Assembly (NCBI GenBank): GCA_036583965.1
Contig: JAZBQD010000027.1
Location: 5,040,187 to 5,104,186 of the forward strand
DNA: 64,000 nucleotides
From: Prunella strophiata
Lineage: Eukaryota; Chordata; Aves; Passeriformes; Prunellidae
Direction: 5' to 3'
The translations under genes were made by a program, and so were the position numbers. This document shows positions 23,801 through 38,300 of the stretch, piece by piece (within the stretch, counting starts at the first letter, position 1; each line of letters begins with the position of its first letter). Under the pieces are notes generated by a model that was not told the DNA's origin, ran no database searches, and saw only the letters and a program-made list of their open reading frames with translations.

Positions 23801-26800
23801 GCTCTGCTCTATGGATGCACAGAACAGTATATGCTTGGGGCTTGGAGCCAGTGGGGTGGTTTTCAGAGGGTGTTTGAGGATCTCCTCAGTCACACCAGTG
23901 GCCAAGCCAGCTCCACATTGCTTGCACCAACCAAGCTGGAGCTGAGTGCTGGGCAGGGAAGTTTGGAGGGAGGAGACGGCGCGTCGGAGCCGCGTTCGTC
24001 AGGATGGAAATAACTGTCAGCCCCATTCAATCTGTCGCCTTGTTCCCGGGGGACAATTGCAAAACAGGATTACTGGTACTTAAAAATTCATAGAAAACGT
24101 TTCTTATCACAACGTCATAATTGTTATGACTCAGAAGAGTAGAATTGCCATTTTCCTGTGCCTTTTTCTCCCCCCTTCACTTTTGTTGCATACCTGAGTC
24201 CCTTGCTGCAGCTGCGGGATCATCGGGAAGGGGGGAAAGAAAGAAAAAACCAAACCAGGGCCGTGCTTTATTTTATGCTAACTGCAGCATTTGACTTGAA
24301 AATGATGTCCCACTGGGTCTCGTGGTCAGCGTGTTACGGCGTGATGGATGGCTGTCAGAGCGGCGGTGGCTGGCAGATTGCGATGGGTGGAGGAGAACAG
24401 ATGCCCGGTGACTTCAGGGGCTTTAGCAGAGCCCAGGACTGAGGAGTGGAAAACAAAAGCAGATGGGAGAGCTCTGCTTGGGCTAACTATTCTTCTCTGG
24501 CCACGTGTCGGGGAGGGAAGCTCGTGGGGCAGGCCGTGTCCCTTCTGTGCTGTTCCTCCATGGTGAGCTGGGCTGCCTGCTGAAGCCCTGGGTGAACCCC
24601 ACTTGACCTGAGGCCTGAGCCTATGTGCACACCATCCTGCAGATCTCAAAAGGGCAACCTTTTACCCCTGTGAAAGAGCAGACTGTGCTCCATTTGATGG
24701 TTCTTGTTAACCCTTGGCCCTGCTGATGGATCCGAAGCAAGGCCTGGGCAGGCTCTGGGGGCTGCCCTTTTGGGGGGGCATCTGCTGGTGTATTTTGTGC
24801 TCTGCATGGCGTTTGTCTTTGGAGTTGGGCAGGACCCTGTGAGTTTGAGTGGTGCTGATGGAAGGAAGTGAGAGGAGAAGAGTGAGCCTTTCTTGCAAGA
24901 GCCTGTTCTCAATGAAACCCTTTGCAGATGCTGCTCTGCAGCCCCTCATCTGCTCCCTGTCTCTCCTGCAAACTTTTCTGTACTTTGTACCACATCAGAG
25001 GGTTTTGAAAAGAACCTGCTTTGCCCCATTTTGCTTCTCACATCTCTATTTCCTCATCTTTTACCCCTTTGCTTTCTTCCTACCCCTCTGGTCCATCCAA
25101 ACTTGGGCAGGTGGCTGCTGCCTTCCCAGCTGGCAGTTTGCTGGGGATTGCAGGGTTAATGGTGAAATTTAATTTCACTGCTGTTTTTAAATTAATTGAA
25201 TCATCAGCGTGGGTAACGGGAAACAGTGGTATCATAATGTATTTGATATGGGTCTTTAAGTCAGCATTTGCTGTGAGATCTGGAGCACTAGATCTTGGTG
25301 GAAGCGATGGCTAACTGATATATTGCAGTTACTGGCCACAGTACAAAGACTCCTGCTATGCCTTAAAACGTTCAGGTCATGAAGTTGAGTTGGTTTATGA
25401 TATGCTTCCCACAGGTGCTCCTCGATCACACTGGGAAAAGCCCTGCAGCTGGCAGGAGCCAGCAGTGCTCCTGGTTTGTGCCTCACACATCTATGAGGAT
25501 GCCCTTTTGGGTGACAGAGGAGCATTGGGGTTTTGCTCCTAGGAGTGTCTAAAGTTTTTTTTCTGCTGGAGGAAAACATGCTTTTTTCCTCAAAGAAAAC
25601 AGTGGAAAGACTTCTGCTGATTTGCAGCATCATCTGGCCTTTCCTTGGTGGCCTTGGGGTGGCTTCAGGACCTGTCTTGGAGAGGAGAAGCTGTCCAGGC
25701 TGAGGGTCAGCATCCTCATGTGATGTTCCCACACCATTCTGGGCACAAAACTCCTAGCAGGCTGTTGTATGGGCTCCTCTTTTCTTGTCCTTTACCTGGT
25801 CCAGCATGATGGGACTGCATGATGGGATTGCATCACAGTATGGTTCCTCATGGTAGACGGTGGCAGAGGGCTGGTGTTAATTAAAAAGTGGGAAAAAGTA
25901 AAGTTTAGTGTATGTATTGTGGAGCTGCTTGCAGGTTTCCACCCATGAGGGGTTCCTGCATCCTATCCCAGCAGCTGGGACAGGCAGGATGAGAGGAAAT
26001 GACCTCAAGTTGCACCAGAGGAGGCTTAGATTGGATATTAGGAAAAATTTCTTCACTGAAAAGCTTGTCAAGCCTTGGAACAGGCTGCCCAGGGCAGTGA
26101 TGGAGTCACCATCCCTGGAGGGATCTGAAAGCTGTGTGGATGTGGCCCTTGGGGACGTGGTTTAGTGGTGGGCTTGGCAGTGCTGGGGGAGTGGTTGGAC
26201 TCGATGTTCTTAGAGGTCCTTTCTGACATAAATGATTCTATGATTCCCTCTCGTCAGCAACTTCCTCCGGAGATCGCAATTGTATGGATGACCCCGGAGT
26301 GCACCTAGGGCCACGTCAGCAGCACTGGCCTTTCACAGCCAAAATCTCAAGGCTACTTAACCAACTGAAACCTCTCAGAAGCTGCCTTGATATTAATATT
26401 GATCTCCACATTTAACTCTTGCTTTGCCCAGTTGATACTGCCCAAGCTGGTGGTATGGAGGATGAGCAGGCTACAGGATACACAGCTGGATTTGGGAACA
26501 GGGTCTGGTGGGACACACCAAAAACCTCAGGGCTGAAGAGCCTGTTCTAGTGCACTAGTTCAGATTTTGTGTAAAGACTTGCTTATTATTTCTGCTAGTT
26601 ATGTCTCTAATGAGGTGAGACGTGCCATATGTTGTCCATAGGGAGGGAGCGCCGCAGGTGGGGCGGGGGCTGGCCTGGTGGGTAGTTGCTACACAGAAAG
26701 CCTGAAACTGCCTCAAACTCAGATTTGGTGAGCCAGGATTGCAGCTGATCTGTCTGTGCCATGGGCATTGGTGCCATGTCACATCTCAGAGCCATCTACA

Positions 26801-29327
26801 AACTGGCAGCACCTTCTTGCTCTTCATCCACTGTCATATTCTCCAGCTCCCATTAGTTTTATCCTTCCTTTCCTTCTTCCCTTCTCTTACCCTCAACAGG
26901 TTTTTGCTTCCAAATAAAGTGATTTTGGGGCCAGGGCCCAGCCACTGCAGCTCCTTTGCCTGCTCACAGGAGTGGCAGCCCTGATCTGAGCAGCCCAGGC
27001 TGCTCTCTGAGCAGAAGTTTGAAACTAAACCATAGCAGGGTAAAGAAATATTAATTGGTGAGCCCTGAACTTAATTTGAATGGGGGCTCTGCTGTTTAAA
27101 CAATTGTTGGAGCCATAAACCAGAAGCCCTTAATTATGGCTAATTATTTTCTGCGATGAATCTATATAGAAGCTCCTCTGAAATGCACTGGTTGTGTGTT
27201 CAGGCATCATGCAGCCTGCATGTCCCTAATAAAATCAGAGGCAGAAGTGTTGCCTCCAGCCCGGCTGCCTGACCAGGCAGGAGCCTGCTGCCTGCAGTTT
27301 CCTTAAACTGGGGACTGGGGCAGGGTGCAGGGGCTTGGAGGCTCCCTGGGCAGGCAGCTGGGGACCCGAGGGCAGGCAAGAGCAAGACAGGAGCTGTTTA
27401 GGACATGGACTTTAAACTCTCTGGCATTTGGGGTTTGTTTAAAAACCAGCTAGGTAAATATTTGTGAAGCGGTTGGGATCCGGCTGCGGGGTCAGGCGCT
27501 GTGCGCAGCCCTGCGGGCTGGCCTGGCCTCCTGTGGATCCCGGCAGGAGGCATCTCCCTGCTCAGCCCTGCTGAGGAGGCAGTGCAGGGCACTTGGCATC
27601 ATCCCTTGGGCCTTGTTTCTCTAGGGTGTGGGGTAAAAATGGGTGCCCAGAGGTCTCTCTCTTGGGGTGTACCAGTGTGATGCTTCAGTGGGACTTAGAA
27701 CAGGTCTGCTGGTGAGACTGCACTGTGCATCCCAGGGATGTCCCTTCTGTGCCATCCAGGCTACTTCTGGGGGTTGGTGGTGCCTTTTCCTGATGAACCT
27801 GGAGCTCCTGCCCTGTGCACCCCTGCAGGAGGGAGGCTGCTGGGGGGGATCCTGCTGGGGACCCCCAGTACATGCTAGGGCAGGTAGGACCTGTGGCTTG
27901 CTAGGGAGGATGGCACGGCAAGGATAGTGTGGCAGGGATGGCACAGCAGGAATGGCAGGGCGGGAGGAAGGCATGACAAGGATGGCAGGGCAGGAGGATG
28001 GCAGGGCACGGTGCGGCGCCGGGGGAGCGGTCCAGGCTGCCTGTACACAGCAGCTGTCAGCGCTGCTGCCTTCACCCGCCCAGCCCCAGCCTCTTCCTCG
28101 TGGCACAGATGGTTTTAACACTTTCCTGGGCCTTTTTTTCTATAATTAACTCTTGTTTGCAAGTGGGAAGACACTTCTTTCCTTTTGGCAGAGCCATCAA
28201 ACTCTCCTCGGCGGTGTGCTTTTTTAAAGCCATCGTGTATCTATCCCCCAACTGCAGTCTGTTGTTTTTACCAGGCTCTTTTAAAGCACTGGGCTGCCCC
28301 CCCTTTTCTCCCCCCCTTGCTCTTGCCCGGAGGTAAAATCCGCAGGGATTGCAGGCGGAGGAGGCCCCAGCCAGCTCCGGCAGGGGAGTTAACGAATCCG
28401 GCCAAGGCGATACAAAAGCCGGTGCCCGGGGAGGGGGGAAGATGGAGGGGCCCCTTCCCTGCACCAGGAGCCTTTGAACCCCCCTGCTCCCAGCTTTGTG
28501 TGGCTTAGCAGGGTGCTGCCTGCACAAAGGCCCTCGTGTCAGTTCCGTGCTGCAGCTGGGAAGAGTTTTCCCAGGAGAGGCTGCTGCCCACCGAAAGCCT
28601 GGTGGGTGCTGGGGGCTGCTGTGGTGGGTGCCTGTCCCATTGGGATAAGGGCAGGGAGGAACCCCAAAGAGCCCTAGAGCTTCACCAGTACTTGGGAATC
28701 TGCAGGGTGGGCAGGGATGGGGGGTTCTCTCCAGCCTTTACAAAGACCTAGGAGAACTAACTGGAATACCGTGGGCCATCCTCTGCCTTCTGGGGAGCTG
28801 GGGGTCTGCCTGTAGCTCCCTGTGGAGTTTAGGGGGGTTTTGCTCTCAGGGAGGTGAGGCTGCAGCAGCTCTCAAAGCTGGAAGGTTTTGGGATGATCAG
28901 CTTTGGGGAATGAGGATGGTCAGCATCACAGGCTGGTGCTCGTAGGAATGTCACTGTGGAGAGGAGGGTGCTGGGGGGCTGTGCCACCGGTGTCAACCAG
29001 CCAGCCCGTGCCTGGCTTTGTGTCAGGGTGTTGCAAGAGCAGCTCTGACTGTGGGGAGTGAAGGAGCTGTTCTTACCTATGGATATCAAATGGTGGATGG
29101 GAAAAAAACAAAAGAGAAAAAGCCTACCAGGAGGTTTTCACCAGCAATTCGTGGCTGTGACCACCATGCCTGTGCTGCCTCCACTCCTCATCCTGGTCCA
29201 TCCCTTGAACTCCACTCACTGGCTCTGTAGCCAGGTGTTTCCCAGCACTGCCAGTCTAAACAAGACCTTGCAGTGATGCTCAGCTCTCACATTGCTCCCT
29301 CCCCCTCTCTGCTGTCTGAAAGCCTGG

Positions 29328-29359
<32 letters not shown>

Positions 29360-32300
29360 CCCTTGCTCTCCAGACTTTAAGTTTTCCTGCCTCACATACC
29401 AGTTTATTGCTGGGTCAGGGGGCAGGGGTTTGCACGCTGGTTTTATAGGGTCCCTCCAGAGCTGGCTTCAAAAAGCTCCCAGTTCATAAATGGGGGGTTT
29501 GTATTAACCACTGTGTTTTGACAGGGAGAGCTGCTCTTAGAAGAGAAATAATTAATGTTTTGTAAGCTTTATGGGCGATGTGGTTTGGAGTTGCATCTAA
29601 CAAAACCGCTCATGTGCAGAAAACAGTGATTTTTTTAAAACCCGTATTTTTATCAGCAACCCTCCCCCATCCCAATGTGCACCTTGTCAGCTGTGCAGCC
29701 CCAGGAGGACTTTTCCATGGGGAAGTCCTGCAGCTCAGCTGTGCCTGGATCACCAGTGCCAGCACCACCAAAGCAATGCAGAGAGCTGCTGTTAAGGTAA
29801 ATAAAGCGTGAGGCCACTTTGGAGTGATGTTTCCGATCCCCAGGTTAAGGCAGGCAAGAGGCAGCAGAGCAGGCAGGGGAGGTGGTGTGGTGAATTCCCT
29901 CTTACCCCATGGATGTGCACCTCTTCTCCTCCAGAACATGCTGAAATGGTTAAAATGCCTCTTCCTGTTCACCATCCCCCTCCCAAGAATTCCCAGCCTA
30001 CCAGGGGAAGAGCTGCACCCCCTCCAAGCTAGCTTAGCCCCTGGCTTTTTTTTGGCAGTGGAGAAAGCCACCAGTTCTTGGGAACAACACTGAATTACAC
30101 AGTGGCTTATGTCAGATTTACTCCTCCTGTCCTTTGCTCTAGCTGCTCTATTAATTTGAAATGCCTTGAGCAATTATCAAACCTGGGAAACACTATTTTT
30201 GGGGGGCAGCACTTACAAATAACTGCAATAAACCCTACTGTTGAAAAGGGGGAGGGAACACTGGGCATGGGGCTGTGCTTTCCTGGATTTTGAGTGTTTT
30301 AATGTGAGTTTTCTTCAGAAACCATGTGTGTAGAGTGGTTGGGAATCTCTCAGGGGTCTGGAGAGGGAATCACACCCTTTCCCCACCCATACACTAATTT
30401 TGAGGTCCAAAGCAATAGTCCCAGGGGCATAGAGGGTGCAAAGGGGCAGCCTTGGAGCAGGTTTGGGATGTGAGGGCTCCATATGGCTGGAAGGGATTAG
30501 CCTGGGAGATTAGATGAGTGGAGAGGAGGGGAAAGTTGCTGCAATCCCCCCTCCCCAAAAATCCTCATCTCTGACCCCTGGCAGATGCACACAGATGATT
30601 TCTGGGGACGATTAGCACTGCTTTGGGTTTGTCTGTGCCCCTGGAGTCACAGCTCAGGTCTCGCTGCTGCCAGGGTAAAGCCATGCCCATGGCCTGGGCT
30701 GGGATCCTGTGCTGGCAGCTGCTGAGGAAAGCTGGGATTTTCCTCCTGCCACCGCCTCACACCCACATCCTGCACCTTCCCTTGTGCTTGATTTCCAACC
30801 TGAGCTGCTTACTCGAGCTTTCAGCTTGCCTGGAAAGAGTATCAGTGGTGCTCAGTCCCTGCTGTGTGGGTAAACCTGCTCCCCAGGGATGGATGAGCCT
30901 GGGACACAGCACTTGGGAAATTGTGTGTGTTGTGACCTTGTTGGTGGCCATCCACTGCTTGGGGAGGGTCACCACCTCTGCTGTGGGATGTGGGGATGCA
31001 GGATGGTGTTCTGCAGCTCCAAACTGGGCAGTGAAACGACTGCAAGGATCCAGGATGCACCACAGCTCCGTTGCTGCACAGCAAAACTCTGCAGGGATGC
31101 CAGGATGCAAGATGTTTTGTGGCTCCTTTCCTAAGGCAGGATGTCAGTGAAAAGGTCTGCATGGAGGGCAGAATATTTTCACCATTTTTCAGACATCACC
31201 CTGCAAATCATGGGAAGTGTGCCAAGGCATGATGGCTTTTCTCCATCATCACTCAGTCTCAAAACCCATCTTGCTTGGAATTGGGGTTTGCCAGCAGCTT
31301 TCCTCGTGGTGCTCCCGTGTTGCTCTCCCAGCAATGGCTTGTTGGGAACTGGATTGGCTCTTGGAATACAACTGCAGCCTCATGAAGGATTTCTAAGCTC
31401 TTACTGGCTTCTTGGGATGAATCAAGGGTGCAGAAACATGGAGAGAGTTAGTCATGGCAATGCTCCCAGAAGGGTGGGTCCTGTAGGGTGGGTGTTACTT
31501 GGGTGGTGGCAAGGACAAAAGCCCATAGCCATCATTGTTACTGAATGCAGCAGTCCTCAGATCTGCTCTGGGTCCATCCATCCCAGTTAATTCAGGGCTC
31601 TGAAGGGCTGCCCCAGGTCTGGCTGCAGGGCTGCTCCCGTGCAAAGTCCACCGCCTTCCTCCCCATCCGCCTCGCCAGGGTTTATAGGATGTGCCAGACT
31701 TTGACCCCGTGCAGCAAGTCTCAGCCCTTAGTTCAGTTCAGCTGCCACCTCCACCTCAATTTAGGGCATTTCCACTCCTTCAACAGCATTTTTCATGGAA
31801 GATGCTGTGCAGAGAAGGCGCTACAAAGCACCATCAAGCATCAACAGAGCCGCCTTTTTTAAAAATACTGATTTCTTTTTTGTTAACCTGCTGCTTTGTT
31901 AGAGAAAGGCTTTTTTTTCCTCTTTTTTTCTTTTTCTTGTTTTTTTTTTTTTTTTTAATTATTTCTATTTTTAAGGGCTGTCTGTGGTAAAACTTCACAG
32001 ATCAGCAGGCAAATCCATCAGGGGCCAGAGCGAGCGGGGCTGGATGCTTGGCCGCCTCCGTAGGTACACAAAACGCGCGAAAGGTTACGGCACTGCTCGG
32101 GGAGCGCCGCCGTAACCTTTCACAGGCCTTCAGACAGGCTTTGTGTGATTACACCAAGATGGTGGCCACGAGCATCTTGTCAGGGACAGGCAGATGGTGT
32201 TCACCTGCTCCAGACCAACTTCTTTTGCCCTTTGCCTTTGGTGTCGGGGAATAATGCCGGGGCAGCTGCTCGCAGTAAAATAGGCTTAAGCAAATGGGAT

Positions 32301-35300
32301 ATTTTGGCATTCAAGTGCACGACAAGAATGGGAGTATTTGCATTAATTCTCTCCTCTCTTTCCCTGCGGCGGGAGAAGATGGAGAAAACTGGGATGTTTT
32401 CCCGTGGGGTAAAGGCAGGGCCTGATCTTCTCTGGCTGGGTTGGGGGTGGGAAGTGCTGGATGCTGTGCTGGGGTGTCAGTGGCTCCATCCCACAGCATC
32501 CAAGTGCCCAGACAATGGAAAAGGATGTTTTTCCAGGGAGGTCACGGTGTTTCCCGCTGTACTGCAAAGGCAGTTGCCGGGAAAGGGGATCTCACCCTCT
32601 TCCCTGGATTCAGATGAGGGTTAGTTACCAGACATCACTGACTCCCCATGCAAGCTCACAGCTTGTCTTGTGTTGTTTTTGATTGCAAAGAGCAAATGAT
32701 GAGATCAACTGGCTGAAGCACAAGGTGGCAAAAATTTGAAAAAAAAAAAAAAGAAAAATATCTTTGTAATCTGTACCCATCTTTAATGGGGAAATCACTG
32801 CCGTGCTCCGGATGCCTTTGGGGTGTTTTGCCAATGGGATTGGCAATATCCTCATTAGTTGTCAGTAAATCCTTTGGACAAGTTAAAACTAGTTTTCTTC
32901 AGATGCACATGGTGCAGTGGCGTGGCATTTTTCTAAAGTCACAAGTTATTATTATTTTTCCTTCTTGAATTGGATTACCAATTTAAATCTAGCTTTTCTT
33001 ACAACCCCTTCCAAAATTCACTTGGCAGTTTCGGTCTGGAAGAAGGCAGAGGAGAGGAGAGCAGCAGACATTGGGAAGCAGAAGTCCAGCTGCCAACACC
33101 AGCAGCCTCCCCTGCACCCCATCACCACATTATTACTAGTTTTCTGAGAGGGTGGGCAGTATTTTCTTTAATCCAGTCTTTTCAAAGGCTGGTAACAGAG
33201 AAGACTTAATTTTAGCTGTGATGCTTAAAGGAAGGATGGAAGGTGAGGTGGTACACATGGCACTGAGCATCCAGCCTGTGCAATCCCACATAGTTACACC
33301 CCAGAAACTACAGCAGTGTGGAGCAATGGACATCACTGGGAGTAAAGAACTGTGGAACTTGAAACCAACACAACTTTGTAGCGAACTCCAGGAAATTACC
33401 TCTCCCAGCAGCTTTGCTTGCTGGGAACACTTCCCTTTTGGTTTTAAGGATTGTGATGTTTTTTAAAATCTGAAATTAATCCGTGAGCTTTCCATAAAGT
33501 CTTGTGTGGGTACATCAGGAGCACGTTTAGGTGGAACCACTGAGTGTCGGGTGGAGAAGGGAATGCAGGTTGTTGGTGCAAGGAGCTGCTGGGTGTCCCT
33601 CACAGAGCTGAGCTTCCCACACTGATAGATGAGCAGTAGATTAATAGTCCTAAGCAATTGCATTATCTAATGAAAATTTTATATAATTATTTTATATAAC
33701 TTTTTTGGCAGGTAGACCCTGAAATGGATGGTATTGATTGCTGGAAAAGAGCCTGGCCTGTCTGTTGCTGGAATTATTAGAGGAGAATTGATAGTAATTA
33801 ATACCTGTGTATTTACAGCATTTTCCAGGGTGCTAATTGCATGGGTTCCATTTAAGCTGTTTGGCAGTGGGGAGGGTTCATACACTGGTTATCATACACT
33901 GGTTCTAAGGTGTAGCTGGGCATGGATCTTGTGCTGGGGAAGATGCTGGCAGTGGGATCATCAGCTTCACCTTCTACTCCAAGCCAGGGGTAGGGGCCAC
34001 TCCATGGGGCTGCCCATGGCAAAGCACCCCTAAACACCAGGGTTGGGCTGCATCTGTACACCCAGCCACACGGTGTGAAACCCTGGAGTGCTCCCCTCTG
34101 CAAAGCCCTTCCTGAGTCAGGAGAAGCACTTCCAGCAAGCCCAGCTTTACTTCCCACAAGTTTCCCTTTGTAAACCTCCCTGTACACGCGCGTGTGCAAA
34201 ACGGAGCCTAATTGCATTTAGTCTGTTTTACACCTCCCAGGCTTATCCCCCTCCCTGCTCTCCACCCCCCACCCCCCCTCCTTTAATTCGGTCGCTGTGA
34301 AATTTTTGCAGCCCTGCCAAGTTATTTCCTTGGGATATATTTAGAGAAAGCCAGCTCAGCAGAGCGCGCTGGGTGTTTGTGGAAGGATGTTTGTAAATGT
34401 TAGCAGGAACGCTGGCGGGCTGGCGGAGCAGATGTCCGCGAGATGCTACCAAGAGCCTTATTTACAAACTTGTAAATGACTGAAGGGGTTTCCTTCCCGG
34501 GGATAAGGGGGACGCCGACTTAAGAGATTAAAATCCTATTGTTTCATGGCCGGAGCTGCTGTCTCAGATTATCCTTTACAAGGGAGGGGAAAAAGAAAAA
34601 CCTAACAAAAAAACCCCGTATTAGCTTGAAACACCATTCAACTGTTGTGCCTTTTTTTTTAATGGTTTGGGGTTTTTTTTTAAGGCTCAAATACGGGGCT
34701 GGGGGTTGTTTCTTTCTCCATAAAGGGGAGGGGAAAAGTTGCCGAGCGTGGCTGTTCCTGACCAGGGTGTGTGCTGGAGCTTTGTGTGCCAGGCAGCTCA
34801 CAGGTGATGGATTTAAAATAAGCACAAAAAGCTTGTGCTCTTGTAGAAGTATAATTAAGCTGAACTTGTATGCACAGTGTGGTGTCCTATGGGAGCACAG
34901 CGATGGCTTTTGGGTGGTTTGGTGATACTGCTATGAGCCCATTTAATCTGTTTTGGGGTTTTTTTATATCTTGGGAATACACAAAGCTTCAACCCAGCAT
35001 TCTTTTACCTTCTCTTACCCTAAAATAAACCAAAGCTGGTTTGTTTTGTCTTCTGGAGCATCCAGCCACGTAGCTTGCACTGGAGAAAGCAGGATGGACT
35101 CTGGCATACCCTGGCTAGATAGCACCAAAAAAATGATGAGCCCATCTGAGAGGCTCTGCAGGCACCATGGTTTTGAAGTGGGTGCCACAGCTGGCACGTG
35201 GGCTGGCAGCCTCACTCTCAGAACCTGCAGCAGGCTGGTGTTCTATTTATTTTGGTGCACGTTGATACAACACAGGCCCTGGCACCGGCCCGTGGAGGGG

Positions 35301-38300
35301 ACTGATGGGGGAGAGGATCTGAGGGCTGGGTCCAGGGGAAGCGGTCGCCGTGTCGTCCTCCCTGGCGTTAATCGGGTTACTGTGAGGTGTGGGAGGGTTC
35401 TATTATTAAATTTAAAACCTGGCTATATAAGATGAAGGCAGCTTTAACGAGATGAAAAGGCTTAACTGGAGTCCAATTAAATTCCGTATTACCTGTTTAC
35501 GCAGCCTGCTTAAGTCCTGACCCGCACACTGGTTTCTTCTTTAGGCTCCAAAGCCTGTGCTCTAGGCAAAAAAATAAAATCAAAGGAGACAGATAGATAC
35601 CAGATCACCAGCATGTCCTGAGCACCCCCACATGCTCCTACCAGAGGCAGCTGCCCTCAAGTCTTGTGCTGCTCCCACAGTGGCTGCAAGGTGTGAGATG
35701 CAGCCAGAATCCTCTGGTCCACTCTTCTGGAGAGGAGAGAGGGCAAAAACAGCTGGAGCTCAAAAAGGAAATACCCAGCCAGCCTTAGTTTGGTTTTAGG
35801 TCTGTGTCATGAAGATGCTTTTGCTCTCCCCATCTCACTGCTTGGTTGATGGGGGCTGTGCCTGGCCAAGCAGCCAGTGCTGGTGGTGCTTCCCACGAAT
35901 GGAGCATATCCTCTCTGCTCCCTACCCCTCTTGGCATGTTACTTTTATTAAAAATAAGTGTTTGGTGAAAGCCAGCATGGGATGCTGGGGCAAGCTGCTC
36001 GCCTGGAGTGCGCAGTGGGGACACCAGCTTGCATTTAATGGCAGAGGTACTACCACCACCTGGAACCTGTTTTTCATAGAAGGTTCATAGGAAGCACTGC
36101 TTGTGTTGGTGAAGCATGGCAGGTTTGGGTGGGTGGTGAGCTGGGGCTTGGCTGGTGCCCTGTCACCATTATGACACTGAGAGCCTTGCAGGAAGGGGTG
36201 CAGTGCCTTAGCCCACCTTCAGGCTGCTCTTCTTGGTCCACAAACAGGGATGAGGAGGAAGAATCCCTTGCAGCATCCCCATGTGTGAACAACACATCCA
36301 GAAAGCTCCTTGGCTTCCCAAGCCCTCTCTTGTAGGGTGCTGCCTTTTATTAGGCAGATCCCTGGGAGCTGGGAGCAGACACATTCTGGCAGTGACAGTA
36401 ATTTCAACCCACCTGCTCTGGTTTCTAAATTCAGCCCCCAAACCCTGGCGGGGCCTCGGCGGTGCCTCAGGGCTGCTCTGGGGCCGCGCGCGCGGCAGGG
36501 CGGGGGGCAGGAAACGCCGCACCCTGCTCGCAGCAAACCCTCACGCCCAGCAAAGACCTCAGCCCTGCAGTAAAGAAAGTAAATAAATAAAAGCACTGGA
36601 CCGCAGCTCCTCCTCCCAGGGCTGTGGGACAGCGGAGGTGAGTTGTGTTCCCGGCTCAGCCGGCCTGGGAAAGCAAATCTGGGTGGCACCAAAGTGCTGG
36701 TGGGGATGCGCCAGGGGATGGGGAGCAGTGTGGGGCAGCCACACCAGTGATTCTTCCCTGCTGCTCTTCAGAGCACTTAATACAGCAGAATAACCTGGTT
36801 TCTCCTGGAGGATTAGGTTAAGGAAACAAGATGGTTTTAATAGCCCTTTTACATCCTGCATAGATTGTAGCTGAAGACCCTAACCAGCTTTGTAGCACAG
36901 CCAGACAGCACATCTTTTCCTTTTTTCCTTTTCTTCCCCTCCACAACCTGATGCCCGTGGTCCTGTGCAAGTGGGCTCCTGTCAATAATTCAAGTGCCCA
37001 GCTCCTGGCTGTGCTGTTTTGTCCGATTTCCATTGCCTCCTGACCTCCATCCTTCTTTATTTGCAAAGCTATACTCGCAGGCAGCGGTAATAAATCAATT
37101 AATGACTCTGATGAATCGTTTAATGGCTGACAAAATAACACTACAGTCAACAGCTTGGATCTCTACAGCAGTACCAGAAGATGCTGGTTGACTCAGGGTA
37201 GGGAGACGAAACAGAGACTGTTAGCTCAATTAGTGCAATTAGTGTGCGATTTAAAGGCTTAGACGGCATCTGCTGGCGTACCAGGCCGGTGTGTTAACTG
37301 AGAGCTTTGCTTTGGAAGCGAAACACGGTGATCCAGATTGTCACCATTCCACTGGCTTCCACCAAAAAAGGAGGAAAAATACCAACGTATGTGGCAGGGA
37401 ATTAAAAATACATATGTGTGTTTGTGTATATAGCTATACATGCACGCCCCAGGAATGCATATATATTGATTTCCAACATGGGGGAAATTTGCCATCTTAC
37501 AAAAGGCAAATGAGTTGGCATGCCAGCGTTGCCAGAGATGTCCTGGCTCATTCTGGTAGTGGTTTCCATGTGTTTCAGTGGAAGGAAATTCAGGGTGTCA
37601 CATGCCAATGGGGACCTTTGTGTGGTTGATGTGCTTGTGATTCACCTCCAGCTTGGATATGATGGCACAGCAGTTCCATGCCCATTTTCTGCCAGCTTCC
37701 ATGGCAACTGCACATTGTCTGTACCTCCACCAGGGAGATTCAATGGGTTTTAGATGTTCACCTAAGGAAAGAGCTTTGGAAAGCCAACTGCAACCAAGAG
37801 TCCCTAAAAAGAGTTTGTGGGACAAAATGTTGAAAATAAACCATGTGGGTGGAGCTGTGTGGCCAAAAAAGTCCTGGAAATGTGTGCTGGAAAGCCCTTA
37901 GGTTTGTGTGCTGACCCTTAGGGTTTGGGTGCTCACCCTTAAGGTTTAGAAAAGTTGTTCCTGCTGTCTTTTTTTTTGCCTTTTTTCTCTAGTTTCTGGC
38001 ATGCCCAAGTGTTCTACAGATCTGCTCCAGCCACAGCTGCGCTCCCATCGCTTCACCAGGGCTAAAGGTGCCTCAGTGTTTACCTTAGCAGCGGTGATGG
38101 GGAGGGGAATAAAAAAAGAAATAAAATGTCACTTCGCAGCCTTGTAAATCATTCATCAAGGGCTGACCAATTTGGCTCTCATCCTACAATATGCTCAGGG
38201 TACTTGCGGGTTTTTAATTACCAAGTTCTGCCAAGCGCCACATGTGCGAGGAACTTTAAATCCCCGTTTACGCTGCGAAGGCATAGGTGAGGTTTCAGGG

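Noticed and set aside
25908..26165. 85-codon frame containing [16 protein letters not shown]
   Set aside because: This is a CR1 3'-end remnant, a 5'-truncated LINE copy, not a host gene.
37893..37950. Telomere-like CCCTTAGGG words
   Set aside because: Only three imperfect copies of a roughly 20-bp word; not a (TTAGGG)n array.
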